Part shown: positions 46,075 to 58,153 of the stretch, in pieces
Position numbering within the stretch: position 1 is the stretch's first letter
How the letters are laid out: each line of letters opens with the position of its first letter
DNA from: Xylona heveae TC161
Taxonomy: Eukaryota; Ascomycota; Xylonomycetes; Xylonales; Xylonaceae
Length of the DNA: 64,000 nucleotides
Assembly (NCBI RefSeq): GCF_001619985.1
Contig: NW_017264200.1
Coordinates: 124,001-188,000, forward strand
Direction of reading: 5' to 3'
Notes under the pieces: model-generated
Told to the model about the DNA's origin: nothing
Seen by the model: only the letters and a program-made list of their open reading frames with translations
The model's database searches: none
Position numbers and translations under genes: made by a program

Positions 46075-49000
46075 TTTCGAGCCGTTGGAGCACGCTCTCG
46101 CCTCAATGTCGTCGAGGTCGACCGATCGAGAAAGGATCTCAGGAGTGAGCAAGAGTGGAACGTTTAGAGATGATAGGGCTAGCGGCTAGGTGAGAGAGGG
46201 GAAATCCAAAGCTGCTGCACTTGATTGAATGCCATCACAACAGTTCGAGACTAGAACGTCTATCGTATATCCGTGTGTGAGGAGGACACCGAACAGGCCG
46301 TAGTAAGATTATAGGGCGTTATTGGGGGTTACCCAGCAGCGGCAAATCACATCCGTTTTACAGGATGATCAAGGGTGGATCAAAATATGGCACTCAGGCG
46401 GCAGTCATGATTGTTATCGTCGAGGAGTGCAGTGTCTGCCTGACGCAGGCTTAGATCTGATTACAGTTCCCCGTATCAAGGCGCAGGTACCGCCAGGGTC
46501 CTCTGTTTGGCCTTTTTGAGTGTAATAGCAAAGAGTCACCTGTACTCTGTAAATGGAAGAGTGAGTATGTATTTAAAATGGAGGGAAAAGAAGAGGGCAG
46601 CGTCTCGTGTTGAGAGAAGGAGAGAGTGTAGTAGTTGCAGTGTCTCAGAGGGTTGGGGGATTGGCTCGGTTCAGTTTATCTTGTGACGCAGGAGAATGAC
46701 TCGATAGCAGTAGCAAGCAGCAACACACCCAAGACAAGTAGAGAGAGCGAGCAGGACGAGAGATGGCTTGGCCCTCGTGGAGACGGCAACTTCCGTGACT
46801 TTGAAGGAACAAGATTCGGGGGAAGCACGAGGCAAATCAAACCAATGCACCAATAATGATCAAAACTATTCAAGAAATTGATCGAAGATGGAGGTTGATG
46901 GTGAGAACGAGCAGCAAGATGGGTGATGATGAGGATAGAGGAAAGGGAAGCGGAGCAAGAGGATAAAGGGGAGATTGAACACCCGGCAAACGGCCGCAAG
47001 ATGGCTTACCGTGGATCGAAATCAAGTCCAAGCGGAGACTTTTCTGGGGGGAAGGGGGGAGAGAGAGAGAGAGAGAGAGAGGAACGACTGATAGGAAGTC
47101 GAGAAGCAGCTTGAGGGGAAAGAACAAGCGTAGTCACCATGTAGTCACCTCATCGTCCAACAGCTACACGCACGTAAAGTACAGGAGGAGTAGTTCACAT
47201 AACTTACTTGCCTGGGCGATACGGCAGCGGTAATGGTGCGTTGGTGCTCTAACTTATCTCTACGGGAACGTATTAAGGTTCGGAGAATCGCAAGCGAGCC
47301 GGATAAGCAAGCCTAGGCGAGAAAATAGCGGAAGAGAGATATCGGAGTCCAGCCAGAGGACTTGCCCCCAATATGTGATCGGACTGGGAAACAGCCAGGG
47401 AAGGTTAAGGGTGGATGATCCAATATCCACCATCGATGATATGCCCGTCAGATCCTGATGATACCACTTGGGACTATCGACAGACTTGGTATGGCCACCT
47501 AGAACTGACAATACCTCGCAAATATCTAGTGGATAAGATGCAGCAGCTGAGGCCGTAGCCGGGAATTTATCAGGAGGATCAAAACGGGTCGACGGCGGAA
47601 GACGGTCAAGGCAGACGCGTTACTGATGGGGCATCCAATCAAGGGAAGTGATGCCTTTCTTCCTGTCGCTAAGTTACTCATTTGGTGCAGGGTGTGTGGG
47701 AGTGTGCATTGGTAGGGTGGACAGGCAGGGGAGAGAGGTCGGTGCTCCGGCGATAAAAATGATGAATCCTTGCTTATAGCGACCAAGTTACTTCGTTCTC
47801 CATACATTGTGCCTATGTCAAACAAGTATCTTACCTATCCACTATTTCGCCCTGCCCTTCCAGGTTCTCTCTTGGCCTCAAACATACCTGGATTACCCAA
47901 ATTAATCCATCTTTACAAGGCACTCGTAGCTCTCGGGTTCAGACAGAGGCCAGACTGTCGATCCTCTCAAAATGAGTTTGACTCTTTGCATATATTATTT
48001 CGAGCTGTGATCAATCAGGCCATGGAGCAATCATAGCAAGCATTGTACCAAAGAGTGCACTTCCAAAGCTGATGCTCCTCCAGAGTAGAATGAACGTAGA
48101 AGCGATAGTCATCACAAAATTGATGGTACCGTGCAGTCTGCCAATGTCTTGCATCGGTGTGACGAGCCTGTTATGAAAGGTAAGGTAGGTATTCAACCGC
48201 CTCACAATCCAGTTTGCCCCGGAAATGCATCTGTGGTTCCACAACGCCGTCCAGGATGTTGAAAGTCTGATAGCGTCAGTCTTGGTTACAATTTACTTCC
48301 AAGGAACTCATGGCATTACCAAACTTTGTACAATTCTCACTACGTCCGTTTGTGTCAATGGCAGCTCGGCCATCACGTGCGGGCTTATTGAGCCGGCCAC
48401 GAGATGACTTGGACAGACACATATAGTCTACTTATGCATTGCACAATTTATGCTGTTTTTCAACCATAACAAGGTTTACCGGAGTACGAAGTATGCGGTC
48501 TGTAATTCCGCGTCCTCCTTAGGGACCATGGACCAATCAACAGCCGTTTCTTCTTGACCGAGCGGATATAATGCTTCTGCATCTGCCATCGATAGTCCAT
48601 ATGAAGTCAAATCACTCTTGTTCTATGTGCATCCAAGTGGCAAGCTGCATATCCTTCCGTGAAACATACTTGGTTATACCTTAGTTATGAGATATCTGAT
48701 GTGTGATACTAAGCCGGTATACCAGTCAAGTACTTCTCCTTTTGGACAGCACCGATTCCAAGCAAAATTGGTCTAGCATATTATGTTTATTTGTTTACTT
48801 AAGGTATATATTCTAAATTTATCATTAGGATTTTCTTGTAAAAGTCTCATACATAAGGTAACTATATATGTAGTCCCATGTGAACCTGAAATATTGTCCA
48901 ATTGCCTACCTAGGTAGATATATAATTTGAAAAGCCAGACAAAAAGTTAACCTAATTCTATGTATTGCTCATATGGCATCGGGCTCGAAGGAGACCCAGA

Positions 49001-49729
49001 GAACGGTTCAAAGTCTTCCCTAATAAAAAGTGTTGCTCAGAAAGAGGGGGAAAGCCTCAAAAATATTGACTTACGAACCCCCGAGCCCAAATGTCATGTT
49101 ATCGATTCAGGGAATGAATGAATGAGGCCTAAAAGTGCATGTTGACAGCACTCACCTTCTGATTGGTTGGTTTGCGAGCCCGATACAGTCGCGAGTCCTG
49201 AGCAGAGATGCGGGAGGATGAGAGTGGTGGGGAGAACGCGACGAATGCCCCTCATGCTCAACAGTCTGTTCTGTCAAGCTCATTCTTCATTTTCTTTCAT
49301 TCAAAGTCGACAACATCTTTTTCCAGCCGACCGAAATAATCCAAACAATTTTCTTTTAGCCAGAACTTCGAAGACTTGCGCGCCTTTCGCCCGACGCGGT
49401 ACGCGAATTATATACTTCGGACGATTCATCGGCTAGCATATTATCGAAACTGCGACATCGTCATAGGAATCGCCGGAATAAATACGCTACGCTGACGGCA
49501 GATCAATCCTCAAGTTATCAAGTCGCCCGCCGCTTCCAACTCGATTCTATCAAATCTATATTCAACATTTGGCGGAGCTTCAGTGGCAGTTCCGCAGACG
49601 TGTAGATCGTCACATTCCCCGGCTCTTCCACTGCTTCAGTGGACGCCTTTAAATACGCCGTAATCCTCAGTGATTACAGCGAGGCGTCATTGAAGCTTCG
49701 GAAGACCTTTCTTCCTTCGGCCACTGCAT
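46075..49729. other. Long divergent intergenic region, ATG13 / ankyrin-RCC1-BTB gene
   Basis: This 3.65-kb stretch lies between divergent gene starts. The ATG13-proximal part is purine-rich with a GA microsatellite (47059-47081). The centre (48680-48960) is AT-rich. The right part (49200-49729) looks like promoter and 5' UTR for the gene at 49730. A hydrophobic minus-strand frame at 48011-48244 was considered and not accepted. No gene is supported. Confidence 0.5.
47059..47081. repeat. GA dinucleotide microsatellite
   Basis: A (GA)n run of about eleven units lies upstream of ATG13, in a purine-rich context beginning with G runs at 47045. Confidence 0.85.
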
Positions 49730-52700
49730 ATGAGCGGACTTCTTTGGAAATTCTATCTCGAGGATGATATTGAATCCTTTCGGCAGCTTCTGGCTAATGC
49801 CAGTTCTGCCGCCCGACCTGCTGCGCCAAAAACCTTCAGCGGAGGACCTGGACAAAGCAGCCCCAGCGCGGCGCTTTCAACGTCACCATCGATAACCCCA
49901 AAGTGTCGGAAAACGTCCAGTTGGAATATCTCTTCGGTCAATACCACTCCCGGCAAAGCCGCAGGCTCATGGGCAAATGTCGTCCTCGGTCGATCAGACG
50001 TAAATTCAAAAGACACCTTTGGTCTCACCATCCTACACCATGCCGCATCGCGTACCACAGATAATGCTCATGCCTTTGCACTGGCGCTTCTTGAGCACCC
50101 TCTGACAGACATATACATGCAGGATATGGAGAATGGGTGGACCGCTCTGCACAGAGCGTTATATTTTGGAAATATCCTTACCGCACGTGCCATCCTAAGT
50201 CGAGACGCTCTAGACGCTGGAAATGTGCTGAATGCTGGAGGCTTGATTAAAATAAAAGATAAAGAAGGCAATAGCCCTTTCGACCTTTTTGCGGCTACCA
50301 TAGCCGACGAATCTCTGCGATCACCAGGTCTCGACCTCTCTCACGCCAAATATGAAGATGATAACGACGATACATCGAGCCAAGGCGCAGGCAGCGAGAA
50401 CGATGAAGATTTTCCACGTCATGTGTCACTGGCGCCGCGCGTGGATATCCACGGAGACGATTTGTTCACATTTGGAAGCAACAAGAATCATACTCTTGGT
50501 TTTGGTGATGAGGATGACCGGCAATATCCCGAGCGTATCACTCTGAAACGCCCCGAGAACCTTCTTCGCAGATTTTATCGCGAACAGCATGCGGGCTTGG
50601 ATATACCTTCATCGACTGATCTCGGCAGCAAGCCGTCAGCCTCACTTCCTTCCTTGATTCGAAATCGGCCTATACTCATCCAAGACATAGCCATGTCGAA
50701 GCTCCACACCGCTGTCCTGACTACCGACCCTGAATCGAATCTCTACATGTGTGGATTTGGACCAGGAGGCAGGTTGGGTACAGGCGACGAGAACACTCGA
50801 TTCAACTTTGTTTGTGTCGACAACGGCCCGCTTGCAGGCAAACGGGTCGTGAACATTGGGCTTGGGCAAAACCACACGCTAGCTGTCACTGATGATGGGC
50901 AGCTGTTCACGTGGGGTACGAATGCTTTTGGGCAGTTAGGATATTTATTGCCGAAGCCCAAGCTCAACGACGAGGATCCGATACAGACATCACCTCGTCA
51001 AGTGTTTGGGCCATTGAAAAGGGAGTTGGTACTTGGCGCGGCAGGCTCCCGGATCCACTCGGTTGTACACACATCAACTGCTTTATTTACCTTCGGGAAA
51101 AATGAAGGTCAGCTAGGCTTAGTGGATTCAGACGCTCGATCTCTTGAGATCCAGACTATTCCCAGGAGAGTTGCAGCATCATTATTTTCTTCGCCAATCC
51201 GCATGGTGTCAGCAATTGACCGCGCCACAATTTGCTTGTTACAAAACCACGAAGTTTGGGTCTTTGCAAATTATGGTTATACGAAGTTATCATTCCCACT
51301 TGATGGTTCTTTCGATAATTTCCAGCGGAGTACTTTCCGCACCACTGCATATGATTTCCTTCCTAATAACATCATAAAGGTCACCGCAGGTGGAGACACC
51401 ATCTGCGCTCTGTCGCGCCGAGGTGAGGTTTTCACGGTCAATGTGAGCCAACGAGCGGAGCCTGGGGTTGCCTCTGCCTCAACAACGAATCCATCTAAGA
51501 TTCGCAGTGCACTGTCGCTGCCTCAGCGTGTGTGGTCTCTCAGAAAAGGCCACATGGCCGTGAGCGATGTTGATGTTGGACAGGACGGCTCGGTCGTCAT
51601 TTGCACGGAATCGGGCTCCGTCTGGAAAAGGATCAAACGTGCGAAAATCAAGGATGCCGCTGCAACGGGCTCTCGGGATTTTAAAGCCAAAGACTACAAA
51701 TTCTCGAGGGTTTCTGGCCTTACAAGAGTGACTGCGGTCCGCAGCAATTCATTTGGCGCATTTTCGGCTGTACGCACAGAGAGTGATGTCACCAAAACTC
51801 ATGTCCAAGTCAAAGACTCGACACTTTCCAGAGACTTGGCTGTTCTTTCGCCCTTTGATAACCTTATCCGTGGCCACGGCAGTGCTAATCATGGAAGTGG
51901 CTCCTCACGAGACGCCTCTGCTGCCGAGATCGTGCTTGCGATCAAGGACATTCTTCTTTCTCCTCGAAGCCTTGAAACCGTCATACGAGCGACGTGTGAG
52001 CAACAAGCTTCAAGCCTAATGTCTGGTTATGACGTCGACATTTGCACTTCGGAGTCGTCCGTGCATCTACCTGCGCATGAATTTTTGCTATCCTCCAGAA
52101 GCAGCACACTGAGACAAGCCTTTGCGGAATGTCGCCGCGCGAGATCGACAGTGTCGATAGGTGATATGTTGTCAATAGACTTGAAGGATGGGAAGGAATT
52201 TCGGGTGACCTTCCCAAATGCAGATTTCCTCACCGTACTTAATCTGCTTGTCTATGTTTATCATGATGCTGTCGTTGATGTTTGGCATTGCACCCGGCTT
52301 GCGCCCAAATCTACTTCTCGATATCGTCAAGTAAGGACAGAGCTAATGAAAATTGCGGCTCGACTCGAGTTACGTAATCTTGAAGCATCTGCAAGAGCGA
52401 TGATCCAGCCGACTGAGGCTTTGCGCAAGGGCATGGAAAGCGCATTACTCGACAGTGCTTTTTTTGATGGTGGCGATGTCCTTGTTGAACTTTCCAATGC
52501 GGAAGTCAAAGTGCATAGTACTCTAATGTGTCGGAGATGCCCTTTTTTCGAAGGCTTGTTCCAGGGGCGAGCAGGAGGGTTGTGGCTCGCGTCTAGACGA
52601 GAGTTGGCAAACGATCCTGGAGCCCTCACTAAGGTGGATCTGAAGCATGTTGATGAGGATATTTTCAAGCTCGTGCTTCGTCATGTTTATGCTGATACCG

Positions 52701-54961
52701 GAGTGGAATTGTTTGACGATGTGGTTGCAGATGACCTTGATCACTTTCTCGACATCGTCTTGGGGGTCATGTCCGTGGCCAACGAGCTGATGCTTGATCG
52801 ACTGTCTCAGGTGTGCCAACAGGTTCTGGGACGATTCGGTAAGTTGGGAGCGCCCACAATTATGCATTTGATATGGCTGACCCAAATGATAGTGACAATT
52901 CGTAATGTTTGCCAACTTATCAATGCGATTGCGCCGAGCTACGTCGCCGAACTAAAAAATGCCTGTCTGAAGTTCCTCTGCCTGAACCTTGAGGCATTGC
53001 TTGAATCTCGGTACGTTCAAAAGAATTTAGCGCGTTTATTCGAATTTCAACGCTGAGAACTTTTTAGCCTTCTAGAAGACCTGGATAACGATCTCGCCTA
53101 TGAGCTTGATCAAGTTGTTCGGGACAATCAGCTTGCTTCCTCTCCATTCGTCAGGAGCGGCAGGGCCGAAGCTTTGCTGCATGATAAGTATCCTGAGCTG
53201 GCAGAAGAGATTGAGCAAGGCAGACGCGCGAAGATTGGGGCTATGGCTTTTCAGGCAAGATTAAAGGAAGAGGAATCTCGTTCATCAGGTTCTTTCAAAC
53301 AAAGACCCGGCATCCTTGACTCGAATACTTCGCCCGTTGCTACCAAGTCTCGGCGAAAATCCCGAGATGCTAAGCTGGATTCCGTCAGCCCACGCCTCAA
53401 GGGTAAAGCATCTGTGAACGATTTAATGTTTGACATGGAGGATGAGGATCTTGGAAAAGCCGGCCAACCTGGTTTGGGAGAGCCTGATCGTCCTATACCT
53501 GTTCGGCAGAGAACATCGGGTACGGTCCCTGGAAGCTTGTATGCTAGTCCTGGATCAAGTGTTCCTGATGCCAACGTATGGTTCGACTCCAAGGGCAAGG
53601 CCATTTCATCTCCACACGATGGCTTTGGCAGCCCTTCGCCGGCAAACGTTTTGGCTTCGCCGCCATCAAGCTTTACTCCTCGCTTAGATGCTCAAGTGTC
53701 CAGCTCAAGCATCACTCAAGCTCAACAGCCTCCGCAAAGCGTGATAGCGACAGGGAAGCCGTGGGCATCACCCACACTCCCGGCTACCAAGCTAGATATG
53801 AAGGATATTATGGCTCAGGCATCAACCAGCAGCCGAACGTCAAATCTTTCGCTAGGACTGGCCAGTCAACGAGAGGAGCAGGAGCAACAGCAGCAATACC
53901 AGGCGAGGAGAGAGCATGCCACCAAAGCTAGCGGATCTTTTGGCGGAAAGCTCTCACAGCGCGAAAGGAAGAAGCAGCAGCAGCAGCAAGAACAGCAATT
54001 GGCAGCCGTGCAGGCAGTTGCGTCGAAAGAAGCAGAGAAAACTAAATCGCCCTGGCAAACAGGCCCGGCGGCAGCCAAGGTATCGCTCAAGGACGTTTTG
54101 AGTGCCGAAAAGACTGGATCGCCTACGCCAGGCTCATCTGGTACTGCTCGCAATGGAAGCCTAGCGTCCTCCTCCGCTTCACAGCGTCCACCGTCAAGCG
54201 TTCCTCTAAACCTTCAGCAAACCATTGCGCGGAAACCATCCCCATCCTCACAAGGCGCGGCAGCTACAAAGCCCTCTGTCCCGGCGGCACAGCATCCTCC
54301 TACTACGTCCTACTCCTCTTCGTCGTCAACGTCAAAGCCAGTCGTCGCCGGACCTCGCTCTGTCCGGCACCAGCCGGCACCCTCTGTGGTACGCTCTGCC
54401 GAACCGTCCTTGCAGCTCTCCATGGCAGATATTTTGTCGCAGCAACAGGCTGAAAAGGATTTTGTCCGGGAAGCTGCGGCCAAACGGAGCCTGGAAGAAA
54501 TCCAGCAGGAACAGGCTTTTCAGGAATGGTGGGACCGCGAATGCCAGCGAGTGATGCTAGAAGAAGAGGCTCGTTCTGCCACTGCAGCCGGACATGCCAA
54601 CAAGTCGCGGCGAAACCGAGGCGGCCATGGCCGCGGTCACGGCCAAGTTGGTGGCGATCATGGGCATGGACGGGGTAGCGGCGGTGGAGCTCAAGCTCCT
54701 TCCCAAGCCGGCCGAGGTAGTACGAGCGGCGGTGATATTACTGCCAGACGTGGTGCTGCTACTGACCTTGAGGGAAATGCACGGAGTGGAAAGTCGTCCT
54801 CTTCGCATCCCCCCGCCCAATCATCATCTCGTGGTAGTAGAGGCAATAGAGGACAACACTCTGGCCGAGGCGGCGGTGCAAGTAGGAATCGGCATCCGCC
54901 AAAAGATGCAGCTCCCGCTTCTTCTTCCTCTCCTGCTGCTGTGCCTGTTTCCAGCCGATAG
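49730..54961 (+). CDS. Ankyrin-RCC1-BTB protein, IBTK-like
   Basis: Three exons, 49730-52838, 52893-53010 and 53068-54961; 1706 residues. Two ankyrin repeats (TFGLTILHHAASR, NGWTALHRALYFGN; about 95-190) precede RCC1 repeats (FTFGSNKNHTLGFGDED, MCGFGPGGRLGTGDENT, FTWGTNAFGQLGY, FTFGKNEGQLGL; about 240-470). Two BTB domains follow (DVDICTSESSVHLPAHEFLL near 765; VLVELSNAEVKVHSTLM near 915). This order equals animal IBTK, a CUL3 substrate adaptor, so a role in CUL3-type ubiquitination is likely but inferred. The last exon encodes a Gln/Ser-rich tail with RG- and HG-rich segments near 1586-1680. The 54-nt intron at 52839 is in frame and stop-free, so unspliced mRNA would add 18 residues. After splicing, RFVTIRNVCQLINAIAPSYV reads well. 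Confidence 0.9.
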
Positions 54962-56282
54962 TATTGGAGTCTATCATTTTGGATTTCTCTTTCTCCCTGC
55001 CTTTTCGGTAAAAAACAAGTTTGTAATTTTTTTTTATTTTTCTTTATTTGCCTCAAACTCTTTATACCGCACTGTACGTGCTAGACTTGTCATCGATATC
55101 ATCTCACATGGTCGCATCCTTGTCTGGATTATTTGGAGTTTATGGATTATACTCAGTACAATTACTGTTGGTGATTGACTGGGCTTGGGATTTTCTTCGC
55201 AATTATTAGGGATTTAGTCATAAAGACACACAGACCTGCAATGGGTAGGTTATTATCCGGTAGTTGTACCGAGTTGTTCGCAGAAATGTATATACAAATA
55301 TGAAATTGTAACACCTGCAAAGATGATTCCATTGAATCGAAACCATAGGAGTCAAGTGCAACATATCTGTAAGTTATCGTATGCCGTATACTAGATACAA
55401 CATGTACCCTCTATCTCCGCGTCAACGACATTGTGTCAGTCCTTGGAGATCACATGACTAGCTCCCCTAAAGGAATGCCCTTTGGAAGTCTTTTGAAGTC
55501 TTGGGCAAACATTCCGTTTTAAAGATCATAAGTTTTAGTCTCAGTGATTGCGATAGTATCTCCATTCTTCTCCCGCAAATGCTCTAGCCTCGACGTTGAT
55601 ATGTACTACGTAGTCTGTAGTGGGGTCTCCAATTGCGTGACCAAAATGGAATAGACCCCCCCTCGCCCCAACGCTGTAAACGACTAGGCAACCCCGCACC
55701 CCCAGGAATCACGAAATCCCAGGTTCCCCTTATCAATGGGATAACTGTACGTTCTGTACTGCAGTTAGGCAGCCACTGCATATAAGAGTTTAACTACGGA
55801 GGTATACCTGCAGAAGACTGTGCGTCTCCACTACTGTCATACTCACCATACTATTACCTCTGTATACGAAGTACTTGACATAACTTTTATGACATTCTTG
55901 TGCATCACTACCGCCACATTGTTCACAGATCTCACAGGTCCTTGAATCATTGGAACCAAATTATCGTCCACTTTCCAACCAATTAATGAGCATTACAACG
56001 TACTTGGATCATCCATTTGGCTTTTCTGATCTTTTGATGTTCTTGTCTACCTGACTTTACTGCATTATACCCATACTGCTATTGCAACTTGATTCTCGTC
56101 TTCGTACTTGTGATACTCCGTACATCATACACTGATACCCCTGGCACTGCTACAAGCTCCTTGATTCAATATCGCTCTTCTTTCTTTTGATGCTCTCTCA
56201 AACAGGTAATATACAAAGAAAGGGGATATTGTCTAGCACGCTTTTAGCTCCGTGAGCAACATCAGCGACGAGTCGACGACCC
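54962..56282. other. Intergenic region
   Basis: This 1.3-kb region is the 3' flank of the IBTK-like gene and the promoter of the F-box gene. It is AT-rich with a few palindromic TACGTA-type motifs (for example 55605-55614). No coding sequence was recognised. Confidence 0.45.
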
Positions 56283-57645
56283 ATGGAAACAACTCTACCA
56301 TCCGTTACAGGGACAGGGACAGGGACTTTACCAATGTCGTCAATGGATCTTCTGCTGCAGCTTTGCGACGAGCTTTTGCTTAACATTCTCGCGTTTCTGG
56401 ATGTTCCTGATCTGTTGAGTGTCTCAAGGGTATGCTATGAGCTTTGTTTCTGTATTGTTATGAGTTCGCATCTTCATGTTGATCCGCTCACGTCATTATA
56501 GCTTGGCTTTATCTCATATTTATGTTTGGGTGCATATTGCTTTCTTCATTTCTGCCGACAATCTCATTATATTCGCCTTCGAGTCTGCCAGATTTTGTTT
56601 CTGTCAATTCTTACCCATCCCGTGCTCGCAGAAGCCCATTGCCCAAACATTTCGAACAGTTGTTTCTGCTTCCTTTCTTTTTCTCTTGCCAATATTTCTG
56701 TCGTCATCTTCGAGCACCCATCTCATTTCCCCCGCTTGCAATCATTGTATATGCTGCCACTGTATATGCTTTCATTCTCCACTTCAACTTATCACTCTCA
56801 CTGACACTGCCTGTCACCTGACTGATCCCGATGCATCACAGGTCTCCCACCGTCTACGGCGTCTCAGTCTGGACCCCATGCTCCATCTCCACCGCCTACA
56901 CGACGTCTCTCTGGTCCTCTCACACTCGCTCGCCCAGCGGCCGCCGCTCGCCGCTCTCCTGCCACCACGCTCAACAATCTACCTATCCTCGACCCATGTC
57001 GCCGCGCGCAAGCTTTCGCGGAGTCTGGTCTGCATCCGGCTGAACCGGTCTCTATCGCGGCGCCCGTCGGTCTCATCGCTCGTAGACTCCAACATCTTGC
57101 CCGGCGAATGCTGCCGGCATGACCGCCGCACGGGGGCGATTGTGTGGACCGGCGTGACGCCAAACATTCTCGGCGCAAAGCGCCAGATTGAACGAGAGCA
57201 GGTCAAAGACGGACTGCGCGCGTGGATCGGAAAACGAGCGAAAGCGGTAGAGAAGAGGGCGCGCGCAGCGTCCGCCGCGGAACGAGAGAGGGGCGAGAGA
57301 CCGAGCGTGAAAGCGCTGGTGCAGAGGTTTACGAGGCGAGCAGCAGCAGCTGCTACATCGGTATCTGCTGGACGAGCGGTAGGAGCGGTAGGAGCGGTAG
57401 GAGCGGTAGGGGCGGTAGATGCAAGGACCGCTCTTAGTCAAAGCAGTACGATAGGTGCGAACAATTCAAACGCCGGTATCACGACACCGGCCCGAGACGT
57501 ATACTCGCGGGGGCGGCGAGGCGCTCCGCATCATCGGCCCTGGTCTAGATTCTCTTCATCAATGTCTACTCGTGACCGCGATCCTCCTACTCGCGCGCAT
57601 GTGCTCATGCTTCGTCGGTTCTGGGAAGGCATGGCGCGGCAGTAA
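56283..57645 (+). CDS. F-box protein
   Basis: Two exons, 56283-56429 and 56842-57645, with a 412-nt phase-0 intron; 316 residues. The first exon encodes the F-box (LLLQLCDELLLNILAFLDVPDLLSVSR), completed by VSHRLRRLSLDPMLHLHRL in the second exon. F-box proteins recruit substrates to SCF ubiquitin ligases through Skp1. The next part carries STIYLSSTHVAARKLSRSLV and RLNRSLSRRPSVSSLVDSNILPGECC. I recall closely similar segments in Eurotiomycete F-box proteins. The C-terminal half is basic and disordered, and a 9-nt minisatellite gives an (AVG)n run at about 225-238. The end FWEGMARQ is also conserved in memory. No WD40 or LRR substrate domain is visible. The intron is unusually long for this window. 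Confidence 0.85.
57374..57418 (+). repeat. Nine-base coding minisatellite (GAGCGGTAG)n
   Basis: Five tandem copies of a 9-nt unit (the last with one change) lie inside the F-box gene, coding for an Ala-Val-Gly run. Being a multiple of three, copy-number changes keep the frame. Confidence 0.9.
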
Positions 57646-58153
57646 CATGAGCATTGTCCTTCTTAGTTCTCCCTTGGCTGGATCTCTTTCTCTCTTTCTT
57701 TTTGTCTTTATAATTTCATGGCGCAGCGGCAGCGGAGTTTCAATTCTGCAATTTAGAATCAGGAACAACATGGGATACTTGATTTTCATATAGGAGGCGC
57801 AATGTTCACCGGTAATATAATATATTTTAATATATACTTCTTGACCTATAATTTTATCTATTGTAGTAATCATCGCTCTTTTCTACATATCGAATGGCTC
57901 TAAATAATTCTAGTGTAAGAAAGTGTTAACATCCAATTTTTCAAGGTATGTATTGCATGCGGCAAGCAGGATGCAGCACGCAGCACGCAGCATGCCTCTC
58001 ATCCATCCCTATTGACAAAACATACTCTACCCGTCTACCCTATCGACAAAAAATCAGGAATAGTAGTCTACAGGTGGTGATCCATCAAGAGTATACACGC
58101 GATCTATCCAGGAGTAAATACACGGACATCCAACAAGGCAAGACTGTCCAAAT
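57646..58153. other. Convergent intergenic region with short repeats
   Basis: About 500 nt lie between the F-box and sulfide:quinone oxidoreductase 3' ends. The region is AT-rich, with about three copies of a CAGCACG-type unit at 57973-57994. No coding sequence was recognised. Confidence 0.5.

Noticed and set aside
48011-48244. Hydrophobic minus-strand open frame in the ATG13 upstream region
   Set aside because: Only 77 codons, with no conserved pattern and no splice-compatible neighbours.
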